A model generated the notes under the pieces. It had not been told where the DNA came from, made no database searches, and saw nothing but the letters and a program-made list of their open reading frames with translations. From an uncultured Thiothrix sp. (GTDB lineage: Bacteria > Pseudomonadota > Gammaproteobacteria > Thiotrichales > Thiotrichaceae): a stretch of DNA of 64,000 nt. Positions 18,079-26,572 of this stretch are shown piece after piece (the first letter of the stretch is position 1; each line of letters opens with the position of its first letter). The stretch lies in the NCBI RefSeq assembly GCF_937873765.1, contig NZ_CALMZC010000037.1, forward strand, positions 98,359 to 162,358, read 5' to 3'. A program made the translations under genes and the position numbers.

Positions 18079-19202
18079 GTGAGTGCGGCATTTGCTCGCA
18101 GAGTGGCGATTTGCTCAGGGCTATAGCCTAGCTCTGCTAATATGCTATCAGTATCAGCACCCGCTGCAGTCGGCGCAATCGGTGCTTTGGCGGGTGTACG
18201 ACTAAAACGTGGGGCCGGCGCAGATTGCAAGACATTCTCCACACGCACGAAGCTACCGCGAGCCGCATTATGCGGATGCGCTTCCACTTCGTTAAAATCC
18301 AGAACCGGTGCTACACAAGCATCGCTACCTTCAAAAATTGCCAGCCATTCGGCTAGCGTTTTTTGCCGGAAGATAGTGGCATATTCTTGTGAGCGTGCTG
18401 GCCAATTATCTTTGTGATATTGGCTAGCATGGTGTTCAGCCGGAATACTTGCTTTGGCGAGTAGTTCTTTAAAGAAGTGTGGCTCTAAGGGGGCAACCGA
18501 CAGATATTTATGATCCGCCGTGGTATAGCACCGATAGAAAGGTGCACCGCCGTCGAGGAAATTAGCTTCGCGCTGGGTTGTCCACCATTGGCGCGCAAAC
18601 CAAGTATGCAATAAACCCATCATCGCAGGGACACCATCCACCATTGCTGCGTCAATTACTTGGCCTTGCCCTGAAGTATTGCGCTCATACAAAGCGGCTA
18701 AAATGCCGAGTAATAAAAACATCGTGCCACCACCGTAATCAGCGGCTAAATTCAAGGGTGGAACGGGCGGCTGATCGGCTACTCCAATCGGATGTAGCGC
18801 ACCTGTAATGGCTAAGTAATTCAGGTCATGTCCTGCGGTTTGGGCTAAAGGGCCGGTTTGACCCCAGCCGGTCATACGTCCATAAATTAGTTTCGGATTA
18901 GCGCTTAGGCAAACATCGGGACTTAAACCGAGTTTCTCCATCACACCGGGGCGGAAGCCTTCAATTAAAACATCCGCTTGGGCAATCAGTTGTTGGGCGG
19001 TTTTTAAACCTTCAGGGCTTTTTAAATTGAGGGCGATGGAGCGTTTATGGCGACGATTAATCTCAGTAGGGTCAACGGGTGTTGAGGCGCGGTCAATGAC
19101 AATGACTTCAGCACCTAAATCAGCCAGTAGTTGCCCAGCTAAAGGGCAAGGGCCAATGCCTGCCATTTCAATCACTTTGAGCTGATACAGTGCTGCGGTC
19201 AT
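18075..19202 (-). CDS. CaiB/BaiF CoA-transferase family protein, alpha-methylacyl-CoA racemase-like
   Basis: A 375-residue class III CoA-transferase fold protein. The G-H-D-L-N-Y segment (His125) and the A-A-D-Y-G-G-G segment (Asp155) sit where the mycobacterial racemase MCR has its catalytic His126 and Asp156. Racemisation of 2-methylacyl-CoA is therefore the best guess, over CoA transfer. It would act in branched-chain or sterol-like acyl-CoA breakdown in the cytoplasm. No other beta-oxidation gene is nearby. Confidence 0.85.
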   Translation of the reverse strand: MTAALYQLKVIEMAGIGPCPLAGQLLADLGAEVIVIDRASTPVDPTEINRRHKRSIALNLKSPEGLKTAQQLIAQADVLIEGFRPGVMEKLGLSPDVCLSANPKLIYGRMTGWGQTGPLAQTAGHDLNYLAITGALHPIGVADQPPVPPLNLAADYGGGTMFLLLGILAALYERNTSGQGQVIDAAMVDGVPAMMGLLHTWFARQWWTTQREANFLDGGAPFYRCYTTADHKYLSVAPLEPHFFKELLAKASIPAEHHASQYHKDNWPARSQEYATIFRQKTLAEWLAIFEGSDACVAPVLDFNEVEAHPHNAARGSFVRVENVLQSAPAPRFSRTPAKAPIAPTAAGADTDSILAELGYSPEQIATLRANAALT

Positions 19203-19268
19203 AAATTTCGCCTTTTATTAGAGAATGGAAAGCCTAAAGTTTAGCGCATTTGCTGTGCAGAAATCTTG

Positions 19269-19297
19269 TTGCGAGCCTGTATAGACTGGCGTATAAG
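19269..19297 (+). promoter_or_regulatory. Sigma-70-type promoter candidate
   Basis: TTGCGA (19269-19274) and TATAAG (19292-19297) are separated by exactly 17 bases. The start site would fall near 19304, giving a leader of about 105 bases for the acidic exported protein at 19409. Motif evidence only. Confidence 0.4.
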
Positions 19298-19408
19298 AGC
19301 CAGCACAGTGTGGAACTTAAGCTCAGCGGTTCAGTCTATCCAGTAGCAGTTTTACGCCGATTGGGGCTTTAATTAGATTTAGAAAATATATTATTCAGGA
19401 AACCGATT

Positions 19409-19837
19409 ATGAAATTAACAAAAACAAACTTAGTCCTCGCGGCAGTTTTCTTTTGCCTAAGCACAGCACCCGTGTTCGCAGCGGGTGCGACTAATCTACC
19501 CGTAGCTACTGAGGCCACAGCAGAAGTTTTAGAAGCGCCAGAAATCACGGATGAAACAGCCGATGCGTTAGAGGCTGCGAATCCAGAAATGGATCTAGCT
19601 GAGCTGCAAGCAGAGATTCGGATTGCTTGTGAAGAATTCGCGACTGATGAAAAAGTGGCAGAAGAAAAAATCCCTGAGTTCGTTGATGCTTGTGTTGCTG
19701 AAAATATGCCTGCAGAAGAAACCGATGCGATTGAAACTGTAGAAAGTGGTGTGCCAGCGATTGAAGAAGCTGAACCTGAAGCGGCTGGTGCTGTCACTCA
19801 ACCGATGGTGACTGGGCAAGCAACTAGCCAAGAGTGA
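19409..19837 (+). CDS. Acidic Ala/Glu-rich exported protein
   Basis: A 142-residue protein with a signal peptide (core about 8-19, cleavage after V-F-A near residue 24). The mature part is very acidic and Ala/Glu/Thr-rich with two Cys in a helical central region (C-E-E-F and V-D-A-C-V-A). An AGGAAA ribosome-binding site lies upstream, a good promoter candidate precedes it, and a strong terminator follows 30 bases after the stop, so it is a single-gene unit. No homologous family is recognised. A long antisense frame mirrors its biased codons and is not real. Confidence 0.75.
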   Translation: MKLTKTNLVLAAVFFCLSTAPVFAAGATNLPVATEATAEVLEAPEITDETADALEAANPEMDLAELQAEIRIACEEFATDEKVAEEKIPEFVDACVAENMPAEETDAIETVESGVPAIEEAEPEAAGAVTQPMVTGQATSQE

Positions 19838-19867
19838 CGCTCAGCTAAAACTTGGTTATAGTCTAAG

Positions 19868-19901
19868 CGGGGAGAACCAGCAGGTTGCTCCCCGTTTTTT
19901 T
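19868..19901 (+). terminator. Strong Rho-independent terminator
   Basis: CGGGGAGAACC pairs with GGTTgCTCCCCG (one bulged G) around an AGCA loop, followed by seven T's at 19895-19901. It isolates the acidic exported protein gene from bioA, which starts 23 bases later. Confidence 0.92.
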
Positions 19902-19923
19902 GTGGCTCACCCAGTAGTTTGTT

Positions 19924-21219
19924 ATGAATACATCGACATTTAACACAGTCGAGGATTGGCTCAAGTTTGACCGTGAGCATCTTTGGCATCCTTATACCTC
20001 TATGCATAATCCCTTGCCCTGTTATCCTGTGGAGTCTGCGCAAGGGGTACGCTTAAAGCTTGCAGATGGGCGCGAACTGATTGATGGTATGGGCTCTTGG
20101 TGGTGTGCGATTCATGGCTATAATCATCCCTATTTGAATGCAGCTATCCAAACTCAACTGGGTAAAATGAGCCATGTGATGTTTGGCGGCCTTGCTCACG
20201 AACCGGCGGCGCGTTTAGGTAAATACCTAGTCGATTTAAGCCCAGAACCGCTGCAGCATGTGTTCTTAGCTGATTCGGGTTCGATCTCAATTGAAGTGGC
20301 GATCAAAATGGCACTGCAGTATTGGTATTCGCAAGGCCAAGCCCATAAGCAAAAATTACTTACGATTCGCGGGGGGTATCATGGTGATCCCTTTGCCTGC
20401 ATGAGTGTTTGCGACCCTGTGAATGGGATGCACCATATTTTCCAAAGTATTCTGCCCAAACAGCTATTCGCACCCCGTCCACAAACTCGCTTTGCAGAGC
20501 CTTGGAATCCGGCGGATCTAATCGAATTCGAACGATTACTAAAAACGCATCAAGCGGAAATTGCCGCGGTGATTTTAGAGCCCATTGTCCAAGGCGCGGG
20601 TGGGATGTGGTTTTACTCGCCGGAGTATTTACGCCAAGTGCGGTGCTTATGTGATGAGTACGAAGTACTGTTGATTCTGGATGAAATTGCTACCGGCTTT
20701 GGGCGCACGGGCAAATTATTTGCCTCAGAACATGCAGGAATTAGCCCGGATATTATGTGTGTGGGTAAAGCGCTGACAGGAGGCTATATGACCTTGGCTG
20801 CGACTTTAGCTACCCGCAAAGTCGCGATGGGGATTTCTCAAGGTGAAGCCCCAATGTTGATGCATGGCCCGACGTTTATGGCGAATCCGCTAGCTTGTGC
20901 GGTGGCCTGTGCCAGCATTGAATTACTACTAGCGTCGCCATGGCAGGCTCAAGTTCAACAGATTGAGGCGATTTTGCAGGAAGAATTATTGCCGGTTTTA
21001 AATCATCCGAAAGTTGTGGATGTGCGTGTGCTGGGTGCGATTGGGGTGATTGAGTTGCATGAGCCAGTCAAAGTCGCTGAAGTCCAAGCGCGTTTTGTCG
21101 AAGAGGGGGTATGGATTCGCCCCTTTGGGAAATTAGTTTACATCATGCCTGCCTATTTAATGTCTGAGGTCGATTTACGCCAATTAACCCGTGGAATGAA
21201 GAGTATTTTAAATGATTGA
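19924..21219 (+). CDS. bioA: Adenosylmethionine-8-amino-7-oxononanoate aminotransferase
   Basis: A 431-residue class III PLP aminotransferase with BioA hallmarks: the H-L-W-H-P-Y-T-S-M start, G-S-W-W-C near 57-61, the [12 protein letters not shown] cofactor-binding segment near 252-263 and the PLP Lys282 in V-G-K-A-L-T-G-G-Y. It makes 7,8-diaminopelargonate from SAM and KAPA in biotin synthesis. Here it is separated from other bio genes; the downstream TauE-type gene overlaps it by eight bases. Confidence 0.97.
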   Translation: MNTSTFNTVEDWLKFDREHLWHPYTSMHNPLPCYPVESAQGVRLKLADGRELIDGMGSWWCAIHGYNHPYLNAAIQTQLGKMSHVMFGGLAHEPAARLGKYLVDLSPEPLQHVFLADSGSISIEVAIKMALQYWYSQGQAHKQKLLTIRGGYHGDPFACMSVCDPVNGMHHIFQSILPKQLFAPRPQTRFAEPWNPADLIEFERLLKTHQAEIAAVILEPIVQGAGGMWFYSPEYLRQVRCLCDEYEVLLILDEIATGFGRTGKLFASEHAGISPDIMCVGKALTGGYMTLAATLATRKVAMGISQGEAPMLMHGPTFMANPLACAVACASIELLLASPWQAQVQQIEAILQEELLPVLNHPKVVDVRVLGAIGVIELHEPVKVAEVQARFVEEGVWIRPFGKLVYIMPAYLMSEVDLRQLTRGMKSILND

Positions 21220-22021
21220 TGTTCAATGGTTTATGGCTTATTTGGCCTTGGGCGCAGTAGTTGGCTTTTTTGCAGGTCTGTTGGGTGTTGGCGGTGGTGG
21301 GATTATGGTACCTGCCTTAACCGCCATGTTTGCCGTCCAAGGCTTGCCCTTTGAGCATTTGGTACATGTTTCCCTCGCCACTTCGATGGCAGCGATTGTG
21401 GTTACTTCGGCGTCAAGTTTGCGGGCGCATCAAAAGCATGGTGCGATTCAGTGGTCTATTGTTAAAGGCATTACCCCCGGGATTTTGCTGGGTACATTTG
21501 GTGCGGCATTACTTGCGGCTTATATTCCTTCTTTGCCGTTGGCGATTTTCTTTGTTGTCTTTATGGCTTATGTATCTGTGCAAATGTGGCTGAATGTGAA
21601 ACCTAAACCTTCACGCCAATTACCAAGCCCGTTAGGTCTAAGTGGAGTCGGCTTAATCATTGGTGGGGTCTCGGCTTTAGTGGCGATTGGGGGCGGTTCC
21701 TTGTCAGTACCGTTTATGACTTGGTGTAATGTGAAGATTCAGCAAGCGATTGCTACCTCGGCTGCGATTGGCTTGCCGATTGCGCTAGCCGGCACGCTAG
21801 GCTATTTAGTGAGTGGAATGGGGGTTGAGGGTTTGCCGAAATACACCTTCGGTTTTATTTATTTGCCCGCTGCTGCTTCGATTGCCTTGGTCAGTGTCTT
21901 CACCGCACCTTTAGGTGCTAAACTGGCGCATCAATTGCCAGTGACAACTTTGAAAAAAGTATTTGCAGTTTTATTGATTGGCTTAAGCTTAAAGATGCTG
22001 CACACTATTTTAACTCGCTAG
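21212..22021 (+). CDS. TauE/SafE-family anion exporter
   Basis: A 269-residue membrane protein with about eight helices and the internal duplication of the TauE/SafE family. Each half starts with a Gly-rich helix: [10 protein letters not shown] near residue 22-31, and [10 protein letters not shown] near 158-167. Members export sulfite or sulfonate-derived anions. It overlaps bioA by eight bases, so the two are translationally coupled, though no metabolic link is evident. Confidence 0.92.
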   Translation: MIDVQWFMAYLALGAVVGFFAGLLGVGGGGIMVPALTAMFAVQGLPFEHLVHVSLATSMAAIVVTSASSLRAHQKHGAIQWSIVKGITPGILLGTFGAALLAAYIPSLPLAIFFVVFMAYVSVQMWLNVKPKPSRQLPSPLGLSGVGLIIGGVSALVAIGGGSLSVPFMTWCNVKIQQAIATSAAIGLPIALAGTLGYLVSGMGVEGLPKYTFGFIYLPAAASIALVSVFTAPLGAKLAHQLPVTTLKKVFAVLLIGLSLKMLHTILTR

Positions 22022-22470
22022 AAAATCCCTAATTTCAAGCCTTCCGCCATGCCTGCGCCTAGTTCGGTACAGGCCTCGAAAAATTCGGTTTTCACTTCAC
22101 CTTTCATAATTAAGGGCGCTTGGACTTGCCGCCAACGCAAACCTAAAATAATTCGCTCCATACTGGTCAAAGCCCCAGTGCCATCATTGCCAGCTTTCAC
22201 ATACAGCGCTATCGGTAGTCCTTGAGTAGATTCCAGACAAGGGTAATAAATGCGCTCAAAGAAATCTTTGACTGCACCACTCATATACCCGAAGTTTTCG
22301 GTCGTGCCTAAAATCAAGGCGCCTGCTTGCAAAATATGTTCAGGCTGCGCTTCAAACGGCGTCAATACGATCGGCTCAATTTCTGCGGAGGCAGCACCCA
22401 CAGCAACTGCAGTGCGCAGTTGTAAGGTATTGGGCGAGGGTATATTGGCAATAACCAGCAGTGGTTTCAT
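22018..22470 (-). CDS. Flavodoxin/NADPH-dependent FMN reductase-like protein
   Basis: A 150-residue flavodoxin-fold protein. The A-L-I-L-G-T-T-E-N-F-G-Y-M-S-G-A-V-K-D-F segment near 54-73 is the FMN isoalloxazine loop, and the phosphate loop is near residues 8-16 (I-P-S-P-N-T). It is at the short end for this fold. It probably transfers electrons or reduces quinones or flavins in the cytoplasm. It converges on the TauE gene, overlapping by four bases. Confidence 0.82.
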   Translation of the reverse strand: MKPLLVIANIPSPNTLQLRTAVAVGAASAEIEPIVLTPFEAQPEHILQAGALILGTTENFGYMSGAVKDFFERIYYPCLESTQGLPIALYVKAGNDGTGALTSMERIILGLRWRQVQAPLIMKGEVKTEFFEACTELGAGMAEGLKLGIF

Positions 22471-22570
22471 ACTTTCAGTTTAGCTGTAAATATTTACCCT
22501 GTCCTGTACTGAACTTTATCGAAAATGCAACTTTCTAAGTGTAAGATTATTAATCATAAGAGTTTCATCG

Positions 22571-22921
22571 ATGCAGCGTATCTTTTTAGGTTTAGTTGGA
22601 CTGTGGAGCTTATTTGCTGTGCAGGCTTGGGCGGGCGATGCCAACACAGAAATCCAGCATCTGTTGAGTTACATCAGAGCTACGCCTTGTGAGTATGAGC
22701 GCAATGGCCTGAAATATAAGGGTAGCGAAGCGGTTGTGCATGTGCAGCGCAAATACGATTATTTTAAAGACAAGATTAAAACCGCTGAAGATTTCGTGCG
22801 TTTATGTGCCACCAAAAGTGAATTAACCGGATTAGCTTATCAAGTGCAATGCCCCAATGAGGCTAAGCAAACGAGTGCAGATTGGTTATTAACTGAGCTA
22901 AAAAACTTTCGTAAGCTTTAA
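22571..22921 (+). CDS. DUF5329-type exported protein
   Basis: A 116-residue protein with a signal peptide ending around A-W-A-G (residues 19-22). The mature part has the conserved pattern E-I-Q-H-L-L-S-Y-I, a Cys near residue 39 in T-P-C-E-Y-E-R-N-G and a second in L-C-A-T-K-S, as in the DUF5329 family. It is periplasmic and of unknown function. It converges on and overlaps the Rieske gene by four bases. Confidence 0.8.
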   Translation: MQRIFLGLVGLWSLFAVQAWAGDANTEIQHLLSYIRATPCEYERNGLKYKGSEAVVHVQRKYDYFKDKIKTAEDFVRLCATKSELTGLAYQVQCPNEAKQTSADWLLTELKNFRKL

Positions 22922-23226
22922 GTGTCCAGATCAAGATAAATACGCTGGTCTTTGAGGGTCAAGCGATAAGTTTTTAGTTTACCTTCGGCGGGTTCAGCTA
23001 CGGCTGCGCCCGTTTTTACATTGAATTGTCCACCATGCAATGAGCAATGAATAACCTCACCTTTCAAACAGCCTAAATACAAGGAAGAATCTTCATGGGT
23101 GCAGTGATCATCGACTGCAAATAATTCACCGTTCACATTACAAATCAGTACGCGTTGCCCTTGGTCTAGCTCTACACGCTTAGTTTTGCCTAAAGGGATT
23201 TCGTTTATACTGCCTACATCAATCAT
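22918..23226 (-). CDS. Rieske [2Fe-2S] ferredoxin
   Basis: A 102-residue stand-alone Rieske domain. Cluster ligands are visible as C-T-H near residue 41 and C-S-L-H near 60. The spacing matches soluble Rieske ferredoxins of the NirD/dioxygenase type. It lacks a signal or membrane helix, so it is a cytoplasmic electron carrier. Its ATG lies only six bases from the divergent YeeZ-like gene. The redox partner is not in the window; the PKHD dioxygenase downstream of the divergent gene uses 2-oxoglutarate and would not need it. Confidence 0.93.
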   Translation of the reverse strand: MIDVGSINEIPLGKTKRVELDQGQRVLICNVNGELFAVDDHCTHEDSSLYLGCLKGEVIHCSLHGGQFNVKTGAAVAEPAEGKLKTYRLTLKDQRIYLDLDT

Positions 23227-23232
23227 TGGGGG

Positions 23233-24105
23233 ATGCTCATGAATAGAGTATGGATAATGGGTTGCGGGGATATAGGCCGCCGCGTCGCTCGTTTATATCA
23301 AACTCAGGGCGTACAGGCTACTGGTTGGGTGCGTGGGCAAGAGTCTTTGGTTTTAGGTGAGCAGCAAGGTATTGAAATGCGCCTTGGCGATTTGGATCAA
23401 GGTTGTTTTTTCCCGCGCAATGCTTTTGAAGGTGCAGAGATTTTTTGGTTAATGCCACCACCGAATCAGGGTTTGATTGATAGTCGCTTACGTCGCTTTC
23501 TATTAGCCGTGCAAACAGCTCCCAAACGAATTGTGCTGATTTCGACCACCGGCGTCTATGGCGATTGTGAGGGACGTTGGATTGATGAGTCTGAACTGCT
23601 TAAGCCTACGGCTGATCGAGCCAAACGTCGTTTGGATGCTGAGCTTGCATTACAAGAATGGGGTGAAACCTATCAAGGTGACTGGGTAATTTTACGGGTT
23701 CCAGGGATTTATTCAGCCGAGCGCTTACCTTTAAAGCGTCTGCAAGGTGCTGAGCCAGTTTTATTAGAAGCTGAGGCGCCGTATACGAATCGGATTCATG
23801 CTGATGATTTAGCACGGATTTGTGTGCAAGCTATGCAAGTTGCTCCTCAACGCAGCATCTACAATGCCTGTGATGGACATCCTTCCACGATGACAGATTA
23901 TTTTAATCAGATTGCAGACTTTGCCCAGCTAGCAAGACCACCACAAGTGAGTTTAGCTGAGGCAAGTCGTGCGGTGAGTGCAGGGATGCTAACGTATTTA
24001 CAAGAGTCGCGCCGGATTCATAATGCTAAGCTGCTAAAAGAGTTAAATATACAGCTTTTGTATCCAAGCCTAGCCGATGGCTTAAAGGCGATGAGGAGGG
24101 TCTAA
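23233..24105 (+). CDS. NAD(P)-binding SDR/epimerase family protein (YeeZ-like)
   Basis: A 290-residue extended SDR with the dinucleotide-binding M-G-C-G-D-I-G-R-R-V near residues 9-18, an I-S-T-T-G-V-Y-G-D segment near 97-105 and a Y-x(3)-K-like region that is not obvious, as in the YeeZ group of atypical SDRs. The substrate is unknown. Two in-frame ATGs, at 23233 and 23239, are possible starts. Its stop overlaps the next ATG as TAATG, coupling it to the dioxygenase gene. Confidence 0.85.
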   Translation: MLMNRVWIMGCGDIGRRVARLYQTQGVQATGWVRGQESLVLGEQQGIEMRLGDLDQGCFFPRNAFEGAEIFWLMPPPNQGLIDSRLRRFLLAVQTAPKRIVLISTTGVYGDCEGRWIDESELLKPTADRAKRRLDAELALQEWGETYQGDWVILRVPGIYSAERLPLKRLQGAEPVLLEAEAPYTNRIHADDLARICVQAMQVAPQRSIYNACDGHPSTMTDYFNQIADFAQLARPPQVSLAEASRAVSAGMLTYLQESRRIHNAKLLKELNIQLLYPSLADGLKAMRRV

Positions 24106-24779
24106 TGTTATTAGTGATTCCTAAGCTCTTAGATGTAGCACGCTTACAGGAAGTACAGGGTTTATTGCGTCATGCTGATTTTCTAGATGGTAAATTATCT
24201 GCTGGCAAAGAAGCGCAACAGGTGAAGCACAATCAAGAATTATCCACGAATAGTCCGCAGCGCCGCCGCTTAGATGCAATTGTGATGGCGGCTTTAGTTC
24301 AGCATCCGCACTATCAAGCAGCGGTTTTGCCTTTGCGTGTAGCCAGTGCCTTTTATGTGCGCTATCAAGTTGGCATGGGCTATGGCTTTCACATTGATGA
24401 TCCTGTGATGGGTCCCATGTCGGGGCGCTATCGGAGTGATGTATCGACCACTATCTTTTTAAATGACCCTGAAGACTATCAGGGGGGGGAGTTAGTGATT
24501 CGCAATTCTTTTGGTGAACAAGTTATTAAAGCTCCTGCAGGCTCTGCAGTAATTTATCCTTCCAATACTTGGCATCAAGTTACACCAGTCACTCAAGGTG
24601 AGCGGTTAGTGGCGGTAACTTGGGCGCAAAGCTTAGTGAAAAATGCAGAGCAGCGTGAATTACTCTATCAATTAGCACAAGCACGTGAAGGGCTATTGAC
24701 GAAAATGCCCGTTAGTGAAGAGCTTGCTCAACTCAGCACCGCTTATAGTAACTTAGTAAGAATGTGGAGTGAGGTTTAA
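24105..24779 (+). CDS. Fe(II)/2-oxoglutarate dioxygenase, PKHD-type hydroxylase (PiuC/YbiX-like)
   Basis: A 224-residue cytoplasmic enzyme with the iron-binding facial triad H-I-D (His96, Asp98) and His157 in N-T-W-H-Q-V, plus the 2-oxoglutarate-binding Arg167 in G-E-R-L-V-A-V-T-W. Length and motifs match the PKHD-type hydroxylases often linked to iron uptake. No TonB receptor is adjacent. It is coupled to the SDR gene by a TAATG overlap. Confidence 0.93.
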   Translation: MLLVIPKLLDVARLQEVQGLLRHADFLDGKLSAGKEAQQVKHNQELSTNSPQRRRLDAIVMAALVQHPHYQAAVLPLRVASAFYVRYQVGMGYGFHIDDPVMGPMSGRYRSDVSTTIFLNDPEDYQGGELVIRNSFGEQVIKAPAGSAVIYPSNTWHQVTPVTQGERLVAVTWAQSLVKNAEQRELLYQLAQAREGLLTKMPVSEELAQLSTAYSNLVRMWSEV

Positions 24780-24795
24780 GAGTGAATGTACTAAA

Positions 24796-25236
24796 TTAAG
24801 GGTCTTGATTTTGCTCGGTATAAAGCGCTAATTGCACTTCAGCTTTATGCTGAGTTTCGACAATTTCTTTAGTTTTCTCATTCTTAATGGCCAAAGCATT
24901 CATCTCAGCACGTACTTTAGCAAGGGTTTGATTAGCTTGCTCCAGTAATTTTTGGGCATTAGGGATAGCGGCACGTAATTGTTCTTCTTGTTGCGCGAGT
25001 GCAACTAGTTTGGTTTGATATTCCTGCATCGCTTGGGAAGTGCAAGTTTGTGATTGTAGGCTTTTGAATAATTCTTCTTGGTGAGTCAGGCGAAACTGCC
25101 GAAATTGGTCAACTTTGACAATGGTTTGAGCCAAGTTTCTTTCAGCGTCTACTACCGCTTGTTTACACTGCATGACTTCAGTTTGCTTTTTTTCCAAGCG
25201 GCGTTCACGAATCTTTTGTAGCTCAACAAGGCTCAT
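24796..25236 (-). CDS. sctO: SctO, T3SS ATPase-associated stalk protein
   Basis: A 146-residue, almost entirely helical coiled-coil protein (Gln/Glu/Lys-rich throughout) encoded right after sctN with a four-base overlap. This matches YscO/FliJ-type stalk proteins, which sit in the ATPase hexamer and contact the SctV ring. Sequence conservation in this family is very low, so the call rests on size, coiled coil and position. It is the last gene of the minus-strand T3SS arm. Confidence 0.8.
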   Translation of the reverse strand: MSLVELQKIRERRLEKKQTEVMQCKQAVVDAERNLAQTIVKVDQFRQFRLTHQEELFKSLQSQTCTSQAMQEYQTKLVALAQQEEQLRAAIPNAQKLLEQANQTLAKVRAEMNALAIKNEKTKEIVETQHKAEVQLALYTEQNQDP

Positions 25237-26564
25237 CCCGTAAATCCAGCAATTTGCATTAAACGTCCAACGGTTTCTTGAAAACTGGAGTGTTCATCGG
25301 GGTCTTGCTTCAAAAATTGGTGGATTGCATTAATTTTATCCAATGCTTCATCCGCTTGTGGATCAGCCCCGCGTTGATACTCACCAACACGCACTAAGAA
25401 TTCGATTTCTTTATGCTTAGCTAACAGCTTGCGCACATGGGCAGCGGCTTGTCGATGACCCGGAGCTGCAATTCGCTGCATTAAACGGCTTAGACTTCCT
25501 AAAGAGTCAATCGCTGGATAATGATTCGAGGAGGCTAAATCACGCGATAAAATCACATGCCCGTCCAAAAGGGAGCGCACTTCGTCACCCACCGGATCAG
25601 ACATATCGTCACCCTCAATCAGCACGGTATAAAAAGCAGTGATAGAACCTTGCGCACCACAACCAGCACGTTCAACTAATTTAGGTAGTTCCGAGAAGAC
25701 CGATGGTGGATAGCCACGCCGCGCTGGGGCTTCACCTGCCGCTAAACCGATTTCACGCTGGGCGCGTGCAAAGCGGGTGAGTGAGTCCATCATTAATAAG
25801 ACTTTTTTGCCCTGATCACGGAAAAATTCGGCGACTGCCGTGGCAACATACGCGGCTTTTAAACGTTCAATCGGTGGGCGGTCGGAGGTCGCAACTACTA
25901 AAATGGTGCGTTCCATCCCTGCAGGGCCTAAGGACTCTTCAATAAATTCGCGCACCTCACGGCCACGCTCACCAATTAAAGCAATCACATAAACATCTAC
26001 CTCAGCATGTTTGACTAACATACTGAGGAGTGAGCTTTTTCCCACACCTGCACCCGCGAAAATACCAATACGCTGACCGACTCCACAGGTAATTAAGCCA
26101 TCTAAGGCGCGAATACCTAAAACTAAAGGCTCATGCACCATTTGCCGAGTCAGGGGATCAGGCGGTGAGGCATATAAAGGATAGTATTCTTGAATGGCAA
26201 TATCTGATTTGCCGCCCATACTTTGGATACGCCCAATACCGTCTAGCACACAGCCTTTTAAATCTTCCCCCACCCCAACTCGTAGCATTTCCCCAGTCGC
26301 AGTGACTTGAGTATGCACAGAGACACCTTGCATATCCCCAATAGGAGCAAGCAAAGCAATATTTTGTTCAAAGCCAATCACTTCGGCAGGGACGGGCGGT
26401 TCATCACTGCCATTGCGCAGCATGCAGAGTTCACCTAGTTTCACTTTAGGAATAATGGCGCGCACGATGGTTCCGGTGACTTGCACAATTCGCCCATGCA
26501 GAACTAGCATGTTATGGCTTTTAATAGCTGCTTTCATGCGTGTAGGAATGTATTCTAAAGACAT
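25233..26564 (-). CDS. sctN: SctN, T3SS export ATPase
   Basis: A 443-residue F1-beta-like ATPase. Walker A is A-G-A-G-V-G-K-S-S near residues 170-178, and Walker B lies in [12 protein letters not shown] near 250. A G-E-R-G-R-E-V segment near 200 and the [11 protein letters not shown] motif are typical of SctN/FliI. It unfolds and releases substrates at the cytoplasmic face of the export gate. All catalytic motifs appear intact, so the apparatus is probably active. It overlaps sctO by four bases and lies eight bases after sctV. Confidence 0.98.
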   Translation of the reverse strand: MSLEYIPTRMKAAIKSHNMLVLHGRIVQVTGTIVRAIIPKVKLGELCMLRNGSDEPPVPAEVIGFEQNIALLAPIGDMQGVSVHTQVTATGEMLRVGVGEDLKGCVLDGIGRIQSMGGKSDIAIQEYYPLYASPPDPLTRQMVHEPLVLGIRALDGLITCGVGQRIGIFAGAGVGKSSLLSMLVKHAEVDVYVIALIGERGREVREFIEESLGPAGMERTILVVATSDRPPIERLKAAYVATAVAEFFRDQGKKVLLMMDSLTRFARAQREIGLAAGEAPARRGYPPSVFSELPKLVERAGCGAQGSITAFYTVLIEGDDMSDPVGDEVRSLLDGHVILSRDLASSNHYPAIDSLGSLSRLMQRIAAPGHRQAAAHVRKLLAKHKEIEFLVRVGEYQRGADPQADEALDKINAIHQFLKQDPDEHSSFQETVGRLMQIAGFTG

Positions 26565-26572
26565 AAGTTAAG

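Noticed and set aside
19369..19797. 142-codon minus-strand frame opposite the acidic exported protein
   Set aside because: Ser/Ala-rich low-complexity mirror of Glu/Ala codons; the sense strand has a signal peptide, ribosome-binding site, promoter candidate and terminator.
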